Notes: generated from the sequence alone by a model not told the origin. 64,000 nt of DNA from Roseovarius sp. (GCA_029212365.1 JARGOC010000006.1:62001-126000), one strand, 5' to 3'; shown: positions 40,150 to 50,717, counted from the first letter of the stretch. Translations and numbers: made by a program.

Positions 40150-41100
40150 TCAAAACCCGATGTGAAACCGCGCACCTTGCTCAGAGGGTTCAAGCGTGAT
40201 CTTGCCGCCCACCGCCTGAAGCATGCTGCGCACAATCGCCAACCCCATGCCGGTGCCACCCGCGCTGCGACGGGTTGTAAAGAACGGATCAAACACCCGG
40301 TCCCGGTTGCCCGCCGCAATGCCGGGACCGTTGTCTTGTATTACCATATGAGTGCTGCTGGCCTCTATGGTCAGCGTGTCCGCGCCGTGAGCGGCGGCAT
40401 TGCCTGCCAGATGTCCCAGAATCGCAACCAGAGCTTGTGCATCAATCGGCAGGGCACCATCGCCGGTCAGATGCACGGCCAGCCCATCCAGCGGCGCGAC
40501 ATCCCTGATCACATCCGAAACCCTGGTTGGGCCACGCCCCACAGGTTCACGCGCCACAGCAAGGCGGCGCAGCGCATCCAGCTGTTCCTGTAACCGGCGC
40601 GAGGATTGGCGAATGGTGGCAATCAGTTGATCGCGGTCGGTCTCATGTGCATCTTCCAAAAGCTCCGCAGCCCCAATCAGGCTGGTCAATGGCGATTTCA
40701 ACTCATGAGTCACATGGTTGGTATAGGCGCGCAGGCCGGCCTCGCGGTCTTGCAGGGTGGTTTCCATCTCCAGCATGGCTTGGCCCAATGCCGTGATCTC
40801 AGGCGTGCCAAAATGCGGCGGCAATGGCGCGTCAGTGCGCCCTTCCTTGACCGCATTGGCATGGGCCGTCAGCGCATAGACAGGCCGCAACACCAGCCGC
40901 CACAACAAGAACCCAAGGATCAGAGTAGACACCAGTGCAATGACGAAGATCATCAGCGTGGTTTCGCCCCAGCCAAGGATAAACCCGGCCAGTTTGAAAT
41001 AGCCGATGCCCACCATTGGCAGCGCCAGAATGGCCGCCAAGGTGCCGCCAATGACCAAGGCCAAAGGCGGGCGCCATTTTTGCTTTATGCGGGGCTGCAT
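40150..41100 (-). CDS. Two-component sensor histidine kinase
   Basis: The 316-residue membrane kinase has two TM helices (about 12-33 and 46-70), a HAMP-like linker, the H-box HVTHELKSPLTS with His132, the N-box LAGNAAAHG and the G-boxes DNGPGIA and GGTGMGLAI. The start at 41100 (MQPRIKQ) overlaps the response regulator by 16 bases. With a very short periplasmic loop it probably senses through the membrane. Likely partner: the DUF4173-type protein encoded upstream. Confidence 0.9.
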   Translation of the reverse strand: MQPRIKQKWRPPLALVIGGTLAAILALPMVGIGYFKLAGFILGWGETTLMIFVIALVSTLILGFLLWRLVLRPVYALTAHANAVKEGRTDAPLPPHFGTPEITALGQAMLEMETTLQDREAGLRAYTNHVTHELKSPLTSLIGAAELLEDAHETDRDQLIATIRQSSRRLQEQLDALRRLAVAREPVGRGPTRVSDVIRDVAPLDGLAVHLTGDGALPIDAQALVAILGHLAGNAAAHGADTLTIEASSTHMVIQDNGPGIAAGNRDRVFDPFFTTRRSAGGTGMGLAIVRSMLQAVGGKITLEPSEQGARFHIGF

Positions 41101-41777
41101 GGACCCATCCGAATACCAACGCCGTGTACTGTTTCGATCGCCCCGTCGCATCCGACCTCAGCCAGTTTTGAGCGCAGATTGCGCAGATGGCTGTCCAGCG
41201 TACGCTCAGACACATGAATGGAGGTGCCATAAACCGCATCTGTCAGTTGTGCCTTGGTGGCCACATGATCGGGGTGGCGCATGAGGTGCTCCAGCAATCC
41301 CATTTCACGGCTGGTGAGGGCGATCTGCGACTCGCCGAACCGGCACACATGCCGGGTCGGATCGAGGCTCAGCGCACCGCGCAAAAGGGGCTTGTCGGTG
41401 CCCGTTGGCGCACGCCCTTCACTGCGTTTCAATATGGCGCGGATGCGGGCCATCAGCTCGCGCGGGGAAAAGGGCTTGGTGACATAATCATCGCCCCCCA
41501 GCTCGAATCCCAGAATGCGGTCGATCTCTTCGTCGCGCGCGGTCAGAAACAGCACCGGCGTGTCATGATCGGTGCGCAATCGGCGGCACAGTTCCAGCCC
41601 GTCCATTTCGGGCATGCCGATGTCCAGCACAATCAGATCAGCCCGTCCGCCACGGGCTTTGGCCAACCCTTCGGCCCCGTCGCCTGCTTCGGTCACCGTA
41701 TGACCTGCCTGCTTTAGCGCAATGCGCAGCACATCGCGGATTTGCGGGTCATCGTCGATGATCAGTATGTTGGCGAT
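41085..41777 (-). CDS. OmpR-type response regulator, apparent ATC start
   Basis: The receiver domain has phospho-Asp about 52 (VLDIGMPEMDG) and Lys about 101 (VTKPF), followed by a winged-helix DNA-binding domain (RTLDSHLRNLRSKL). The first ATG/GTG in frame (GTG 41732) would cut off the first strand and the acidic pocket. The complete sequence (xANILIIDDDPQIRDV) begins at ATC 41777-41775, with AAGGAGAG at the correct distance, so AUC is the likely initiator. It overlaps the DUF4173 gene by 16 bases. Confidence 0.85.
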   Translation of the reverse strand: MANILIIDDDPQIRDVLRIALKQAGHTVTEAGDGAEGLAKARGGRADLIVLDIGMPEMDGLELCRRLRTDHDTPVLFLTARDEEIDRILGFELGGDDYVTKPFSPRELMARIRAILKRSEGRAPTGTDKPLLRGALSLDPTRHVCRFGESQIALTSREMGLLEHLMRHPDHVATKAQLTDAVYGTSIHVSERTLDSHLRNLRSKLAEVGCDGAIETVHGVGIRMGPCSPA

Positions 41778-43288
41778 GTCTGCTCTCCTTGTGTGCTGCG
41801 CTGTGCTGTCGGTTCGGGGATTTCAGCATTTAATGCCGCAAGGCTACGCAATGTCCGCCAGTCACGAAAGCCCCATTCGCGCCAGTCCGCTGCGTATGGT
41901 GCATAAGGCCCTCTTCGATCATCGCATAACCCCGGTGCATGTTTGCGAATCTCCGGCAGTGCGGCACTGCTGAGCGCACAGATATAGCCGGGATCTGCGA
42001 CAATCTGATTGGTGAGGTTGTAGCGCGCAATGGTGCGATCAAAACTGATGAACATCGCGCCATAAAGAGCGAGCAGCCCCAGCGCAAACCCCCGTTTGAG
42101 CAACCAGGCAGCCGTGTGATGGCGCAGCACCTGCCAACAGGTCAGCCCCAGCCCACCGGCCACCACAACCATCCAGATGCCTGCCGCCATACGCAACCGC
42201 GTGAGGCCGTAAACTCCGACATATAACTCCAGCCGCAAAAGCGATGAGATAACCAACACAATGGTTTGCACGATCCAAAGGATCAGTGCTGCGCGCAACA
42301 AAGGGTCCATCGCGGTGAAGGGCCGTGCCACCACGGCAAACGATCCGGCCAGCAATGCCGTAACCACCAAAGGATAGGCCCCGTGATGGGCATAAGTGGC
42401 ATAGGTCATGCCCTCAGGCAGGCTGGCCCCACCCCAGAGATAGACAACATCCAATCCGGTCTGCACCGCAAACAGCATGTTGAACAGGATCAGTGAGCGG
42501 CGTACGGCATCATGGTTCAACACGCCCGGCAGGCGGCGTGGGCCGATCAAGCCTTGGCGCATGGGTGGGGTCAGGCGTTGACGAAGGTAGGACAGGCGCA
42601 AGAATGGCCAGATCACCACAGCAATGCCCATCCAGAACGCGATGCGCGATGGGTTTGGGAGGGTCATCGTTTGCGCGCGCTCCAGCCAAATGTTGGCAAC
42701 CGGGTTGGCCTCTAGCAGCAGGCTGAGAAAGATCAGGCCAAGGCCGATTGGCAACGCCCAGCCGATTGTGAAACGGCTCAGCCGATTGGACAGGGTGTCG
42801 GGGGTGGGTGCATGGCCCAATATGCCGGCCAAATCGCGCAGGCAGGCCAAGGGGGCATGCACCATCAGGCGTAATGCGCTCAGGCTTGTGTCATGCAGGC
42901 CTTGCCAGCCGCCCAGCCCGATCCAAACGCCCCCCAGCAACAACCCTGCAACCCAGAACAATAGTGAAAGGCTTTGCATCTGTTCGAGAAGCGGCAAAAA
43001 CAAGACCGCGCCCAAAATCAGCCCACCCCAACCGCGCCCATCGCTGAGTACAAACGCTGCCAGCAAAACCGCCGCAGCGAAGATCACCAGAGACACCCCC
43101 GGCACCACGCCCCACAACAGCACATCACCCAGCGCGATCAGGGCCACCAGCAACAAAGGCCGCTCCATGCGGTTCCGGTTGGTGGGAGTATCAGCGGTAT
43201 TGGGCGGGGGGCGTTGGATCAGCCCGTCCATCCACCAGCTGTCTTGTTGGATCGAGGCCGGTACCCCGCGCACAAGAAACGTTTTCAT
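41762..43288 (-). CDS. DUF4173-type multi-TM membrane protein
   Basis: The 508-residue protein has about ten to twelve TM helices and a C-terminal soluble part (from about 425) rich in Trp and Tyr. The pattern FNMLFAVQTGLDVVYLWGG and YAHHGAYPLVVTALLAG is that of DUF4153/DUF4173 proteins. Overlap with the response regulator indicates a three-gene operon; it may be a sensory accessory or a target of the system. Function unknown. Confidence 0.75.
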   Translation of the reverse strand: MKTFLVRGVPASIQQDSWWMDGLIQRPPPNTADTPTNRNRMERPLLLVALIALGDVLLWGVVPGVSLVIFAAAVLLAAFVLSDGRGWGGLILGAVLFLPLLEQMQSLSLLFWVAGLLLGGVWIGLGGWQGLHDTSLSALRLMVHAPLACLRDLAGILGHAPTPDTLSNRLSRFTIGWALPIGLGLIFLSLLLEANPVANIWLERAQTMTLPNPSRIAFWMGIAVVIWPFLRLSYLRQRLTPPMRQGLIGPRRLPGVLNHDAVRRSLILFNMLFAVQTGLDVVYLWGGASLPEGMTYATYAHHGAYPLVVTALLAGSFAVVARPFTAMDPLLRAALILWIVQTIVLVISSLLRLELYVGVYGLTRLRMAAGIWMVVVAGGLGLTCWQVLRHHTAAWLLKRGFALGLLALYGAMFISFDRTIARYNLTNQIVADPGYICALSSAALPEIRKHAPGLCDDRRGPYAPYAADWREWGFRDWRTLRSLAALNAEIPEPTAQRSTQGEQTSPTY

Positions 43289-43421
43289 CTGACTGCTCCT
43301 TCACTGTTTTTATCGTCCCAACCTCAGGTGTAGGTGGGCGAGGTGCAGTGCGATGGCAGCAGTTCAGCAGTTTTTGTGCAGATTTCGGGCGTTCGGTGAC
43401 TTGTGATCCGGCCGTCAGAAC

Positions 43422-44741
43422 TTATTCGATGGTGTTTTCCAGCCCTTCAGGACGGCCAACCACAACAAAAGTCAGCTTTTCAGGGGTCAGTCGTTCACGC
43501 GCCACGCGGTTGATATGCTCTAATGTGACGGCGTTGATCTTGTCGTTTCGCGTCACAATGTAATCCGTTGGCAAATCATCAACCTGCATGTTCACCACAA
43601 TATCTGCGATCGTCCCGTTGCCATCAAATCGCAGCGGGTAGGCGCCAGTCAGATAGGTCTTGGCATCATCCAGCTCGGCTTGGGTCACGCCATCATCGTG
43701 CATCCGGACCCATTCGTCACGGATCACAGAAATTGCCTCGGCGACGCGGTTATTGGCGGATGCCACCCCGCCGGCCCAGATATTGGCGTTGTCGGGGATG
43801 CTGAGATAGGAATACACGCCATAGGTCAGCCCGCGCTTTTCACGCACTTCGGTCATCAGGCGGCTTTCAAACCCGCCGCCCCCCAGAATGTGGTTCAGAA
43901 TATAAGCCGCAAAGAAATCCGGGTCGGCCCGGTCAATGCCGGGCTGGGCAAAGCGCACCACCGATTGCGGTGTATCAAAGTCAACAATCCTCACGCCACC
44001 GGGCAGGTTTAATGTGGCTTCTCCGGGCAGGGGTGGGCCGGTTTCCGGCAGGCCTTCCAGCAGCGTGTCCAGCAGGGTGCTCAGCTCATCGGCGGTGATG
44101 TCACCTACGGCGCCCACATAAACGCGGTCGCGGGTGATGGCGCTTTTTAGTGCAACCATCAGATCATCGCGGGTCAGCTCTGCCACGCTTTTTGGGGTGC
44201 CATTGGTGCTAAAGGCATAAGGATGGTCGCCAAACACCAGCTCGTCGTGATGTTGCGATACCAGTTCTTCGGGGTCTTTGAGATCGGATTGTATGACCGA
44301 AATCACCTGAGCACGCACGCGCGTCAGGGCCTCGTCATTGAATTGGGGGGATATCAATGCATCCCGCAGCAGTGCCATGCTGGGATCACGGTTTTCGGTC
44401 AAAAACCGGGCCGAGACCGAAATATCATCCCGCCCTACGCTAAATCCGATTGATGTTGCCAAACCATCGCGCGCTTTGGCAAAGGCCCGCGCGTCCAGAT
44501 CGCCGGCACCTTCTTCCAGCAGCACGGTCATCAGGTGAATGGCGCCACGTTTGTCCGGCGTATCCAGCGATGTACCGCCGCGAAACTTCAGCTCAAGGGC
44601 GACGAAGGGAATGGAATGTTCCTCAACCAGCCAGGCGTCGATGCCACCGGGGGTGGTAATCTCCTGAATGTTGATCTCGGCGCGCGCGGGCAGGGCGGCC
44701 AAACATACGAAGGCCAGAAGGTGAAAAGTAAAACGGATCAT
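43422..44741 (-). CDS. M16-family peptidase, non-catalytic partner
   Basis: The 439-residue protein has a signal peptide (1-21, LPARA). The zinc motif HxxEH is lost: the matching site reads HLMTVLLEEG. The C-terminal GGGFESRLMTEVREKRGLTYG (R/Y motif) is well kept. Such subunits pair with a zinc-bearing partner, here the next gene upstream, with a 4-base overlap. Periplasmic. Confidence 0.88.
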   Translation of the reverse strand: MIRFTFHLLAFVCLAALPARAEINIQEITTPGGIDAWLVEEHSIPFVALELKFRGGTSLDTPDKRGAIHLMTVLLEEGAGDLDARAFAKARDGLATSIGFSVGRDDISVSARFLTENRDPSMALLRDALISPQFNDEALTRVRAQVISVIQSDLKDPEELVSQHHDELVFGDHPYAFSTNGTPKSVAELTRDDLMVALKSAITRDRVYVGAVGDITADELSTLLDTLLEGLPETGPPLPGEATLNLPGGVRIVDFDTPQSVVRFAQPGIDRADPDFFAAYILNHILGGGGFESRLMTEVREKRGLTYGVYSYLSIPDNANIWAGGVASANNRVAEAISVIRDEWVRMHDDGVTQAELDDAKTYLTGAYPLRFDGNGTIADIVVNMQVDDLPTDYIVTRNDKINAVTLEHINRVARERLTPEKLTFVVVGRPEGLENTIE

Positions 44742-46069
44742 TGGGTCACCTCCGGGGTGGTCAGCCAGCCGGTGACGGCATGGTCGCGGTTAAATACCTC
44801 AGCGGCGGCGGCCATGATGTCTTCAGCGGTGACAGCTTGCAGAAGGTCAGGCCAGGCCTCTACGTCGGCCACACTCAATCCTTGGGTCATGGCGCGGCCA
44901 TATTCATCGGCGATAGAGCTCACATCATCACGCTCATAGATTTTGGAGGCGCGGATTTGCAGGCGAATCCTGTCCAGATGTTCGGGGTCGACACCTTCTT
45001 GCATGAATTCAGCCAGGGCTTTGTCCAAGGCATCTTCGGCCGCTTGCAAAGAGACCCCTTCGGCAGGGGCCACGATCAGGGTGAATGTCGTATCATCCAG
45101 CGACAGATCGCCATACCAGGCGGCGTCCCAGACCGATACTTTGCTCTCAAATTGCAGCTTTTCGGTCAAAACCGAATTTGAGCCATCACCCAAAACATGG
45201 GCCAGCATGGTCAAGGCCGCGGCCTTTTCCTGTGCACCGGTATCACGTTCCGGCGCCGTGTAAGAGCGGCTGACATAGGGTTGCGCCACGCGCGCATCCT
45301 TGAAGATCAGACGGCGTTCGGCCATCTGACGTGGTTCTTGCGGGCGCTCGCGTGGTTTCAGATCAGGGTTGGCCGGGATCACACCATAATATTGCTTGGC
45401 CAGTTCATGCACCTCATCCGGGGTGACATCCCCCGCAACCACCAGAATGGCGTTGTTGGGCGCATAATACTGCCTGTAAAAGCTCAGCGCATCCTCCAGT
45501 GAGAGGTCTTCCATCTCATGGCGCCAGCCAATGACCGGCACCCCATAACGATGGTTCAGATATTGCGCTGCGTTCTTTTGTTCACGGAACAGGGAAAACG
45601 GATTGTTCTCAGTGCGTTGGTTGCGTTCTTCGATGATCACTTCACGTTCTGTGGCAATATCATCTTCGCCCAACTGGAGGTTCACCATCCGGTCACTTTC
45701 CATGCGCATCATCAGTTCCAGCCGGTCGGCGGCGATGCGTTGGAAATAGGCGGTGTAATCATAGCTGGTAAAGGCGTTGTCAGACCCGCCGTTGCGGTTG
45801 ACAGTGGCGGAAAACTCGCCAGACTCCAGTGTTTTGGTGCCCTTGAACAGCAGATGTTCCAGAAAATGCGCCACACCCGAAACGCCGGGGGCCTCATCGG
45901 CCGATCCTGCACGGTACCACACCATCTGAACCACAACCGGGGCACGGTGATCTTCGACCACCACAACATCCATGCCGTTTTCCAGCTGGTAGGTGGTGAC
46001 CTGACCACTGGCCAGACCGGGCTGGGCAAACGCCAAGCCCATCGCAACACACATCATCAAAAACCGCAT
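44738..46069 (-). CDS. M16-family zinc peptidase, catalytic partner
   Basis: The 443-residue periplasmic protein has a signal peptide (about 1-23) and an intact HFLEH zinc motif (GVAHFLEHLLFKGT, about residues 67-80) with a downstream Glu (TEREVIIEERNQR). With the inactive partner it should form the usual heterodimeric chamber. Substrates unknown. Confidence 0.92.
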   Translation of the reverse strand: MRFLMMCVAMGLAFAQPGLASGQVTTYQLENGMDVVVVEDHRAPVVVQMVWYRAGSADEAPGVSGVAHFLEHLLFKGTKTLESGEFSATVNRNGGSDNAFTSYDYTAYFQRIAADRLELMMRMESDRMVNLQLGEDDIATEREVIIEERNQRTENNPFSLFREQKNAAQYLNHRYGVPVIGWRHEMEDLSLEDALSFYRQYYAPNNAILVVAGDVTPDEVHELAKQYYGVIPANPDLKPRERPQEPRQMAERRLIFKDARVAQPYVSRSYTAPERDTGAQEKAAALTMLAHVLGDGSNSVLTEKLQFESKVSVWDAAWYGDLSLDDTTFTLIVAPAEGVSLQAAEDALDKALAEFMQEGVDPEHLDRIRLQIRASKIYERDDVSSIADEYGRAMTQGLSVADVEAWPDLLQAVTAEDIMAAAAEVFNRDHAVTGWLTTPEVTQ

Positions 46070-46167
46070 TCAACAGATCTCCATCCAGAGGGCAGCACTA
46101 TCTCCAGATAGATACGCCACCTGCACGCAGGTTCAAGCGCGCTCGCGGCTCTGTGAAGTGCTGAAGT

Positions 46168-46689
46168 TTATTCTTCGGGTGGGGCCGAAGGTATGGTCAC
46201 GCCCAGATCGCGAAGGCGGTAATACTCGCCGTAGGCGTCCAGCCACTGCTTGCGATAGGCATTGGAGTAATCGTCATTTGGTCCAATATTCAGGATATTC
46301 ACCCGGCCATGGCGGCGGCGGGTTTCCTTGTCTTCAACGCGCAGCGTTTCGCGGATGCCCGCACTGACGCCGTAGCGGCGGGTATGATTAAGCAACGCGT
46401 TGTCGGCACTGGATACACCAGCGGCCACCAATGCACCGGGATTACCTCCCAAGGCGGCGATACCATCCCCGCGCGGATTTTGATCCGTGAGGTTGGCCCC
46501 GCCCGGCGTCGGCGCCGGAAGAGCCGCGAAATCCAATGGCGGCTCCAGCGGTTTGCCCGGAATGATCGAAAACTCATCCGGCCCATTGCCGGTGTGCTTG
46601 ATCTTTCTCAGCTGTACATCACGATCTTTGTTCCCGCAGGCAGCAAGCCCCAGGATCAAAACAAACATCACTAAGCGCGGCATCGTCAT
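46168..46689 (-). CDS. DUF3035 lipoprotein
   Basis: The 173-residue protein has signal VMFVLILGLAACG, with lipobox LAAC and Cys about 16. The mature part is rich in Pro and Gly, then has a conserved-looking RVNILNIGPNDDYSNAYRK. The ATG at 46689 has GGGGAG in front; a GTG two codons earlier is too close. Common downstream of lspA in Rhodobacterales, function unknown. Confidence 0.75.
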   Translation of the reverse strand: MTMPRLVMFVLILGLAACGNKDRDVQLRKIKHTGNGPDEFSIIPGKPLEPPLDFAALPAPTPGGANLTDQNPRGDGIAALGGNPGALVAAGVSSADNALLNHTRRYGVSAGIRETLRVEDKETRRRHGRVNILNIGPNDDYSNAYRKQWLDAYGEYYRLRDLGVTIPSAPPEE

Positions 46690-46741
46690 CGCCACTCCCC
46701 ATCACCATTTGGCATTGGTTTATCCCATGATTTGCCCAAGG

Positions 46742-47212
46742 TCACGCGGCCTTTTTGTCTGTAGACAACACAACCATGCCAAAAGCGCCGATAAAGACAG
46801 CAATATCTGCAATATTAAAGGCATAAGGGTTGTTAATTCCGCAACATGAGACGTTGATAAAATCCGCCACAGCGCCATAAATCAGCCGATCCACGATGTT
46901 TCCCATCGCGCCACCCACCAAAAGGCCAGCGGCAATTTTTTGCCACCGCCCGGCAGGATCACGGTGCACCCACCACAAAACGGCCCCCGAGATGGTCAGC
47001 GCGACACCAATCAGCACCCAGCGCATCACATCACCATGCTGCGCCAACAGGCCAAAGTTGATGCCGTAATTCCAGGCCATGCGCAGATTAAACAGAGGTG
47101 GAAACACGTCAATCGCATTCAGCCGGTCCAGCTGCATGACATGCACCACCCAGTATTTCGTGACCTGGTCGGCCAGAAACGTGCCAAATGCCACCCAAAA
47201 GACGGTGCGCAT
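46742..47212 (-). CDS. lspA: Lipoprotein signal peptidase (signal peptidase II)
   Basis: The 156-residue inner-membrane aspartyl protease has four TM helices. The catalytic aspartates are in GNIVDRLIYGAVADFI and FNIADIAV. The N-terminal WNYGINFGLL matches the family's N-x-G-x-x-FG. ATG after GAGGAGAG. It serves lipoproteins such as the DUF3035 protein encoded next. Confidence 0.95.
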   Translation of the reverse strand: MRTVFWVAFGTFLADQVTKYWVVHVMQLDRLNAIDVFPPLFNLRMAWNYGINFGLLAQHGDVMRWVLIGVALTISGAVLWWVHRDPAGRWQKIAAGLLVGGAMGNIVDRLIYGAVADFINVSCCGINNPYAFNIADIAVFIGAFGMVVLSTDKKAA

Positions 47213-47266
47213 GCTGCTCTCCTCATTTGGGGTCTGACGTTGCAGCGCCCCTTTTCTGCTTGTGCC

Positions 47267-48856
47267 TTAGTGCCGGAAGTGGCGCATCCCGGTCAAGACC
47301 ATTGCCAGCCCGGCCTCGTCGGCGGCGGCGATCACCTCATCGTCGCGCATGGACCCACCGGGATGGATAACGGCGGTTGCGCCGGCCTCGGCGGCACTCA
47401 ACAGACCATCGGCAAAGGGAAAGAACGCATCAGATGCCACGACACTGCCCAGTGTCAGCGGCTTGGCCAATCCCAGCTCTGTCGCCATATCCTCGGCTTT
47501 GCGCGCGGCAATGCGGCAGCTGTCAACGCGGCTCATCTGACCGGCGCCTACACCCACGGTGGCGCCGTCTTTGACATAGACAATCGCGTTGGATTTCACA
47601 TGTTTTGCCACGGTCCATGCGAACAGCATATCCGTCATCTCTGCATCTGTCGGCTGGCGCTTGGTGACAACACGCAAATCGCTCATGCTCAATTGCCCAT
47701 TGTCTTTGTCCTGTACCAGATACCCACCTGAAACCTGCTTGAGCATCCGCCCCGCCTCGGCCGGATTGGCCAACCCATCGGTGACCAGCAGGCGCAGGTT
47801 TTTCTTTTTGGCAAAGATATCTATGGCATCTGCATCGGCACCGGGGGCGATCACAACTTCGGTGAAAATGCCCGAGATTTCCTCAGCCGTGGCGCCGTCC
47901 AAAGGCTGGTTCAGCGCGATAATCCCGCCAAAGGCTGATGTGCGATCACAATTGAACGCGTTGCGATAGGCATCCGACAGGCTGCGCCCGCGCGCCACAC
48001 CGCATGGGTTGGCATGTTTGATGATCGCCACGGCGGGGCCATCCGCTGGATCAAATTCGCTGACCAGCTCAAACGCGGCATCTGTGTCGTTGATATTGTT
48101 ATAGCTCAGCTCTTTACCTTGCAGCTGTTGGGCCGTTGCCACGCCAGGGCGCGCACTGCCATCGGTATAAAAGGCCGCCGATTGATGCGGGTTTTCACCA
48201 TAGCGCAATGTTTGTGCCAATGTACCTGCCACAGCGCGCCGACGCGGGGCTGCCTCGTTCAGCGCCTCGGCCATCCAGGTGGACACAGCCGCATCATAGG
48301 CCGCGGTGCGTGCATAGGCCGTTTGTGCCAAAGCTTGGCGGAACGCATATGTCGTCTGCCCAGCGTTGGCATCCAGTTCATTAAGCAGGGGTTGATAATC
48401 TTGCACATCAACAACAACGCTGACAAACCCGTGGTTCTTGGCAGCGGCGCGGATCATTGCGGGGCCGCCAATATCAATATTCTCAATGCAGGTGTCATAA
48501 TCGCCACCTTTGGCGACGGTGTCTTCAAAGGGGTAAAGGTTGACCACCAGCAGGTCGATCGGGCCGATACCGTGCTCGGACATGGCCGCCACATGGCCCT
48601 CATCGTCGCGCAGCGCCAACAAACCGCCATGCACCATCGGATGCAGGGTTTTCACCCGGCCATCCATCATTTCGGGAAAGCCCGTGACATCGGCCACATC
48701 GCGTACATCCAATCCGGCCTCGCGCAGTGTTTTGGCGCTGCCTCCGGTGGACAATAATTCCACCCCGCGCGCCGCTAACGCCTTGCCCAGTTCGACCAGT
48801 CCGGTCTTGTCAGATACAGAAAGAAGGGCGCGCTTCAGCGGGGCAAGATCAGGCAT
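47267..48856 (-). CDS. purH: Bifunctional AICAR formyltransferase / IMP cyclohydrolase
   Basis: The 529-residue enzyme carries out the last two steps of purine nucleotide synthesis. The N-terminal cyclohydrolase (about 1-200) has [15 protein letters not shown] and [15 protein letters not shown]; the transformylase has [14 protein letters not shown] and the Lys-His pair of IKHANPCG. Full length. Confidence 0.96.
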   Translation of the reverse strand: MPDLAPLKRALLSVSDKTGLVELGKALAARGVELLSTGGSAKTLREAGLDVRDVADVTGFPEMMDGRVKTLHPMVHGGLLALRDDEGHVAAMSEHGIGPIDLLVVNLYPFEDTVAKGGDYDTCIENIDIGGPAMIRAAAKNHGFVSVVVDVQDYQPLLNELDANAGQTTYAFRQALAQTAYARTAAYDAAVSTWMAEALNEAAPRRRAVAGTLAQTLRYGENPHQSAAFYTDGSARPGVATAQQLQGKELSYNNINDTDAAFELVSEFDPADGPAVAIIKHANPCGVARGRSLSDAYRNAFNCDRTSAFGGIIALNQPLDGATAEEISGIFTEVVIAPGADADAIDIFAKKKNLRLLVTDGLANPAEAGRMLKQVSGGYLVQDKDNGQLSMSDLRVVTKRQPTDAEMTDMLFAWTVAKHVKSNAIVYVKDGATVGVGAGQMSRVDSCRIAARKAEDMATELGLAKPLTLGSVVASDAFFPFADGLLSAAEAGATAVIHPGGSMRDDEVIAAADEAGLAMVLTGMRHFRH

Positions 48857-48917
48857 GTGTGTAAGGTCCTCAGATGGTTTGAGGCCCCCTCTAAAGCGTT
48901 TCGCTTAGGACTTGAAC

Positions 48918-48938
48918 CACAGTTTCAACAAAACTGTG
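48918..48938. repeat. Hairpin between heparinase-like gene and purH
   Basis: CACAGTTT-CAACA-AAACTGTG is an 8-bp stem with a 5-base loop. It lacks a T-run on the minus strand, so termination is uncertain. A smaller stem AAGCG-TTT-CGCTT lies just before it. Confidence 0.45.
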
Positions 48939-48971
48939 CGGCATAAGCGCGTGGCCACCCGTGAGATGTGG

Positions 48972-50717
48972 TTATTCCTCGGCCAGAGGGTCCAGTTCAT
49001 CCTGCGCCAGATCCCGGATAGAGATCGGTGTTTCCTGCGCCTTGGCCAGAGACCAGCGCACCCGGCTGGCATATTCCGTCACCTGGCCCGTCAGAACGAT
49101 CTGCTTGGCCGCGCGCGGTTTCAGCCGGACTTTCTCAAGGTAAACGCTGGGTTCAACGGTCATTTCAGCGGCACCATCGGCCCGGAAAATCCAGATCTCA
49201 CCGCTTTTCAATGCCAGTGACACCGCCGATCCGCCCATATCAACTGAGGCGTCCACATCAGGATGCAGATGAAACCGGATGTCATAGGGGATACCTTGCA
49301 ACTGGTTGGCATCCATCGCGTGATCAAATTGGGCTTTGTCGGCGTCATCCAGCGTGATCAACATATCTTCCGAGGCAATGCCGCGGCCATCAAACGTCAT
49401 TTCGATCCTGCGCACATGGGTCAACCCATAGGCGCGCTTGTAGCCATCGTGGCCCGCTTCAAACCGCAGCCCGTCCTGGGCCTGGCTCATCTCAGAGGGC
49501 ACATCAGACGGGGTATCATTCAGCCATTGCTGTGCCTGCCCCGTGCTGCCAAGGGTAGAGCTGGAGCGATTGGCCAGCACCAGCGTGGAATGTGACGGTG
49601 TGGCGCGCCCCGCCCGGCGCCATTCAGGCCCGAAACTTGAGCCCGAGCCGCAGTTGACAATCAATGGCCGACGTCCTGACGTCAGCTCAAACGCAAGCGT
49701 TGAGGCATGTGCGCCCGCAGACGCCCGCCCGCGTGGTGGCAATGAAGCATCCACAATAACGCTGGTGCGCCCAGCGCTGAGCCGCGCAAACCCCATGGCC
49801 AACCCATCATTGGCCCTTGGTTTCACACCACTGGTGGCCAATGCGCCATCCAGCCGCCCTTCAAGACCCCGACCACCACCATGGAACCGGGCCAGCCCGC
49901 CATCGGCGTGGCGCAGGGTGCGCAGGGTCGGGGCGATGCGCTCGATCGCGCTCCAATGTGCATTGCCCGGAGTATGGCCGGTTTCCGACAGGGCCAAAGC
50001 GGCCCATGTGAGCAGGGTAAAGACCTCAAGCAATTCTTCGGGGTTGCGGGTGGGCAGTCCACCCTGATCGTCGATCTGTGCATCACATTCACGCGCCAGC
50101 GCCGAGAGGGCCGGGTTCACATGTGTCTCCATCCCCTCCAGCGACAGGCCTGCATAAATCATGCCGGTCAGGGCTTCAAACCGGGGCAGGCCGGGGGGGG
50201 ATGTTTTCCAACGCCGCCCCAGGAATATTGTTTGCTGACCAAGAGAGCGCATAAACGGCTCGGTGTCTTCGCCGCTCATGCCGTTCATCAAAAACAATGC
50301 ATGGGTGATCCAGCGGATCAGGCGGCGCCCGGTCAGTTCGGGTGTCCAGCCGGGGCCGTTTCCGCCGCCATACCGGGCGATCCAATCTATTGTCCAATCT
50401 TGTGCGGCCTGCCTTGCAGCGGTGTCGCCGGCTGCGGCCAGATCATCCAACCAGCCAAACCCGTGTTGTTCATCTTCAAACCCGCGATCAGGCGCGGCCA
50501 GATCCCACAACCCGGTATCGGGGGCCTGAATAAGCGTGCCGGAAAAAACGAAATTGCCAGCACTCAGCTGGCGTCCACGCGCATAGCTGCCGATGGTGCG
50601 GGGTTCGGGCTGCGAGACAAAGGCCGTCACCGGGCGTGCCCATGCTGCACGCCGCGCTTCAAAACGGTTTCTAAAGCGCGCCCATCGCGCCGAAAAACAC
50701 TCGGTTTCCGTTGACAT
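48972..50717 (-). CDS. Heparinase II/III-family protein
   Basis: The 581-residue protein has an N-terminal alpha-barrel part and a C-terminal heparinase II/III-like beta domain (HSTLVLANRSSS, and GPEWRRAGRATPSHST). Relatives are polysaccharide lyases, but Roseobacter members next to purH and rsmB have no established substrate. No signal peptide visible, which is odd for a lyase of extracellular glycans. Confidence 0.8.
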   Translation of the reverse strand: MSTETECFSARWARFRNRFEARRAAWARPVTAFVSQPEPRTIGSYARGRQLSAGNFVFSGTLIQAPDTGLWDLAAPDRGFEDEQHGFGWLDDLAAAGDTAARQAAQDWTIDWIARYGGGNGPGWTPELTGRRLIRWITHALFLMNGMSGEDTEPFMRSLGQQTIFLGRRWKTSPPGLPRFEALTGMIYAGLSLEGMETHVNPALSALARECDAQIDDQGGLPTRNPEELLEVFTLLTWAALALSETGHTPGNAHWSAIERIAPTLRTLRHADGGLARFHGGGRGLEGRLDGALATSGVKPRANDGLAMGFARLSAGRTSVIVDASLPPRGRASAGAHASTLAFELTSGRRPLIVNCGSGSSFGPEWRRAGRATPSHSTLVLANRSSSTLGSTGQAQQWLNDTPSDVPSEMSQAQDGLRFEAGHDGYKRAYGLTHVRRIEMTFDGRGIASEDMLITLDDADKAQFDHAMDANQLQGIPYDIRFHLHPDVDASVDMGGSAVSLALKSGEIWIFRADGAAEMTVEPSVYLEKVRLKPRAAKQIVLTGQVTEYASRVRWSLAKAQETPISIRDLAQDELDPLAEE

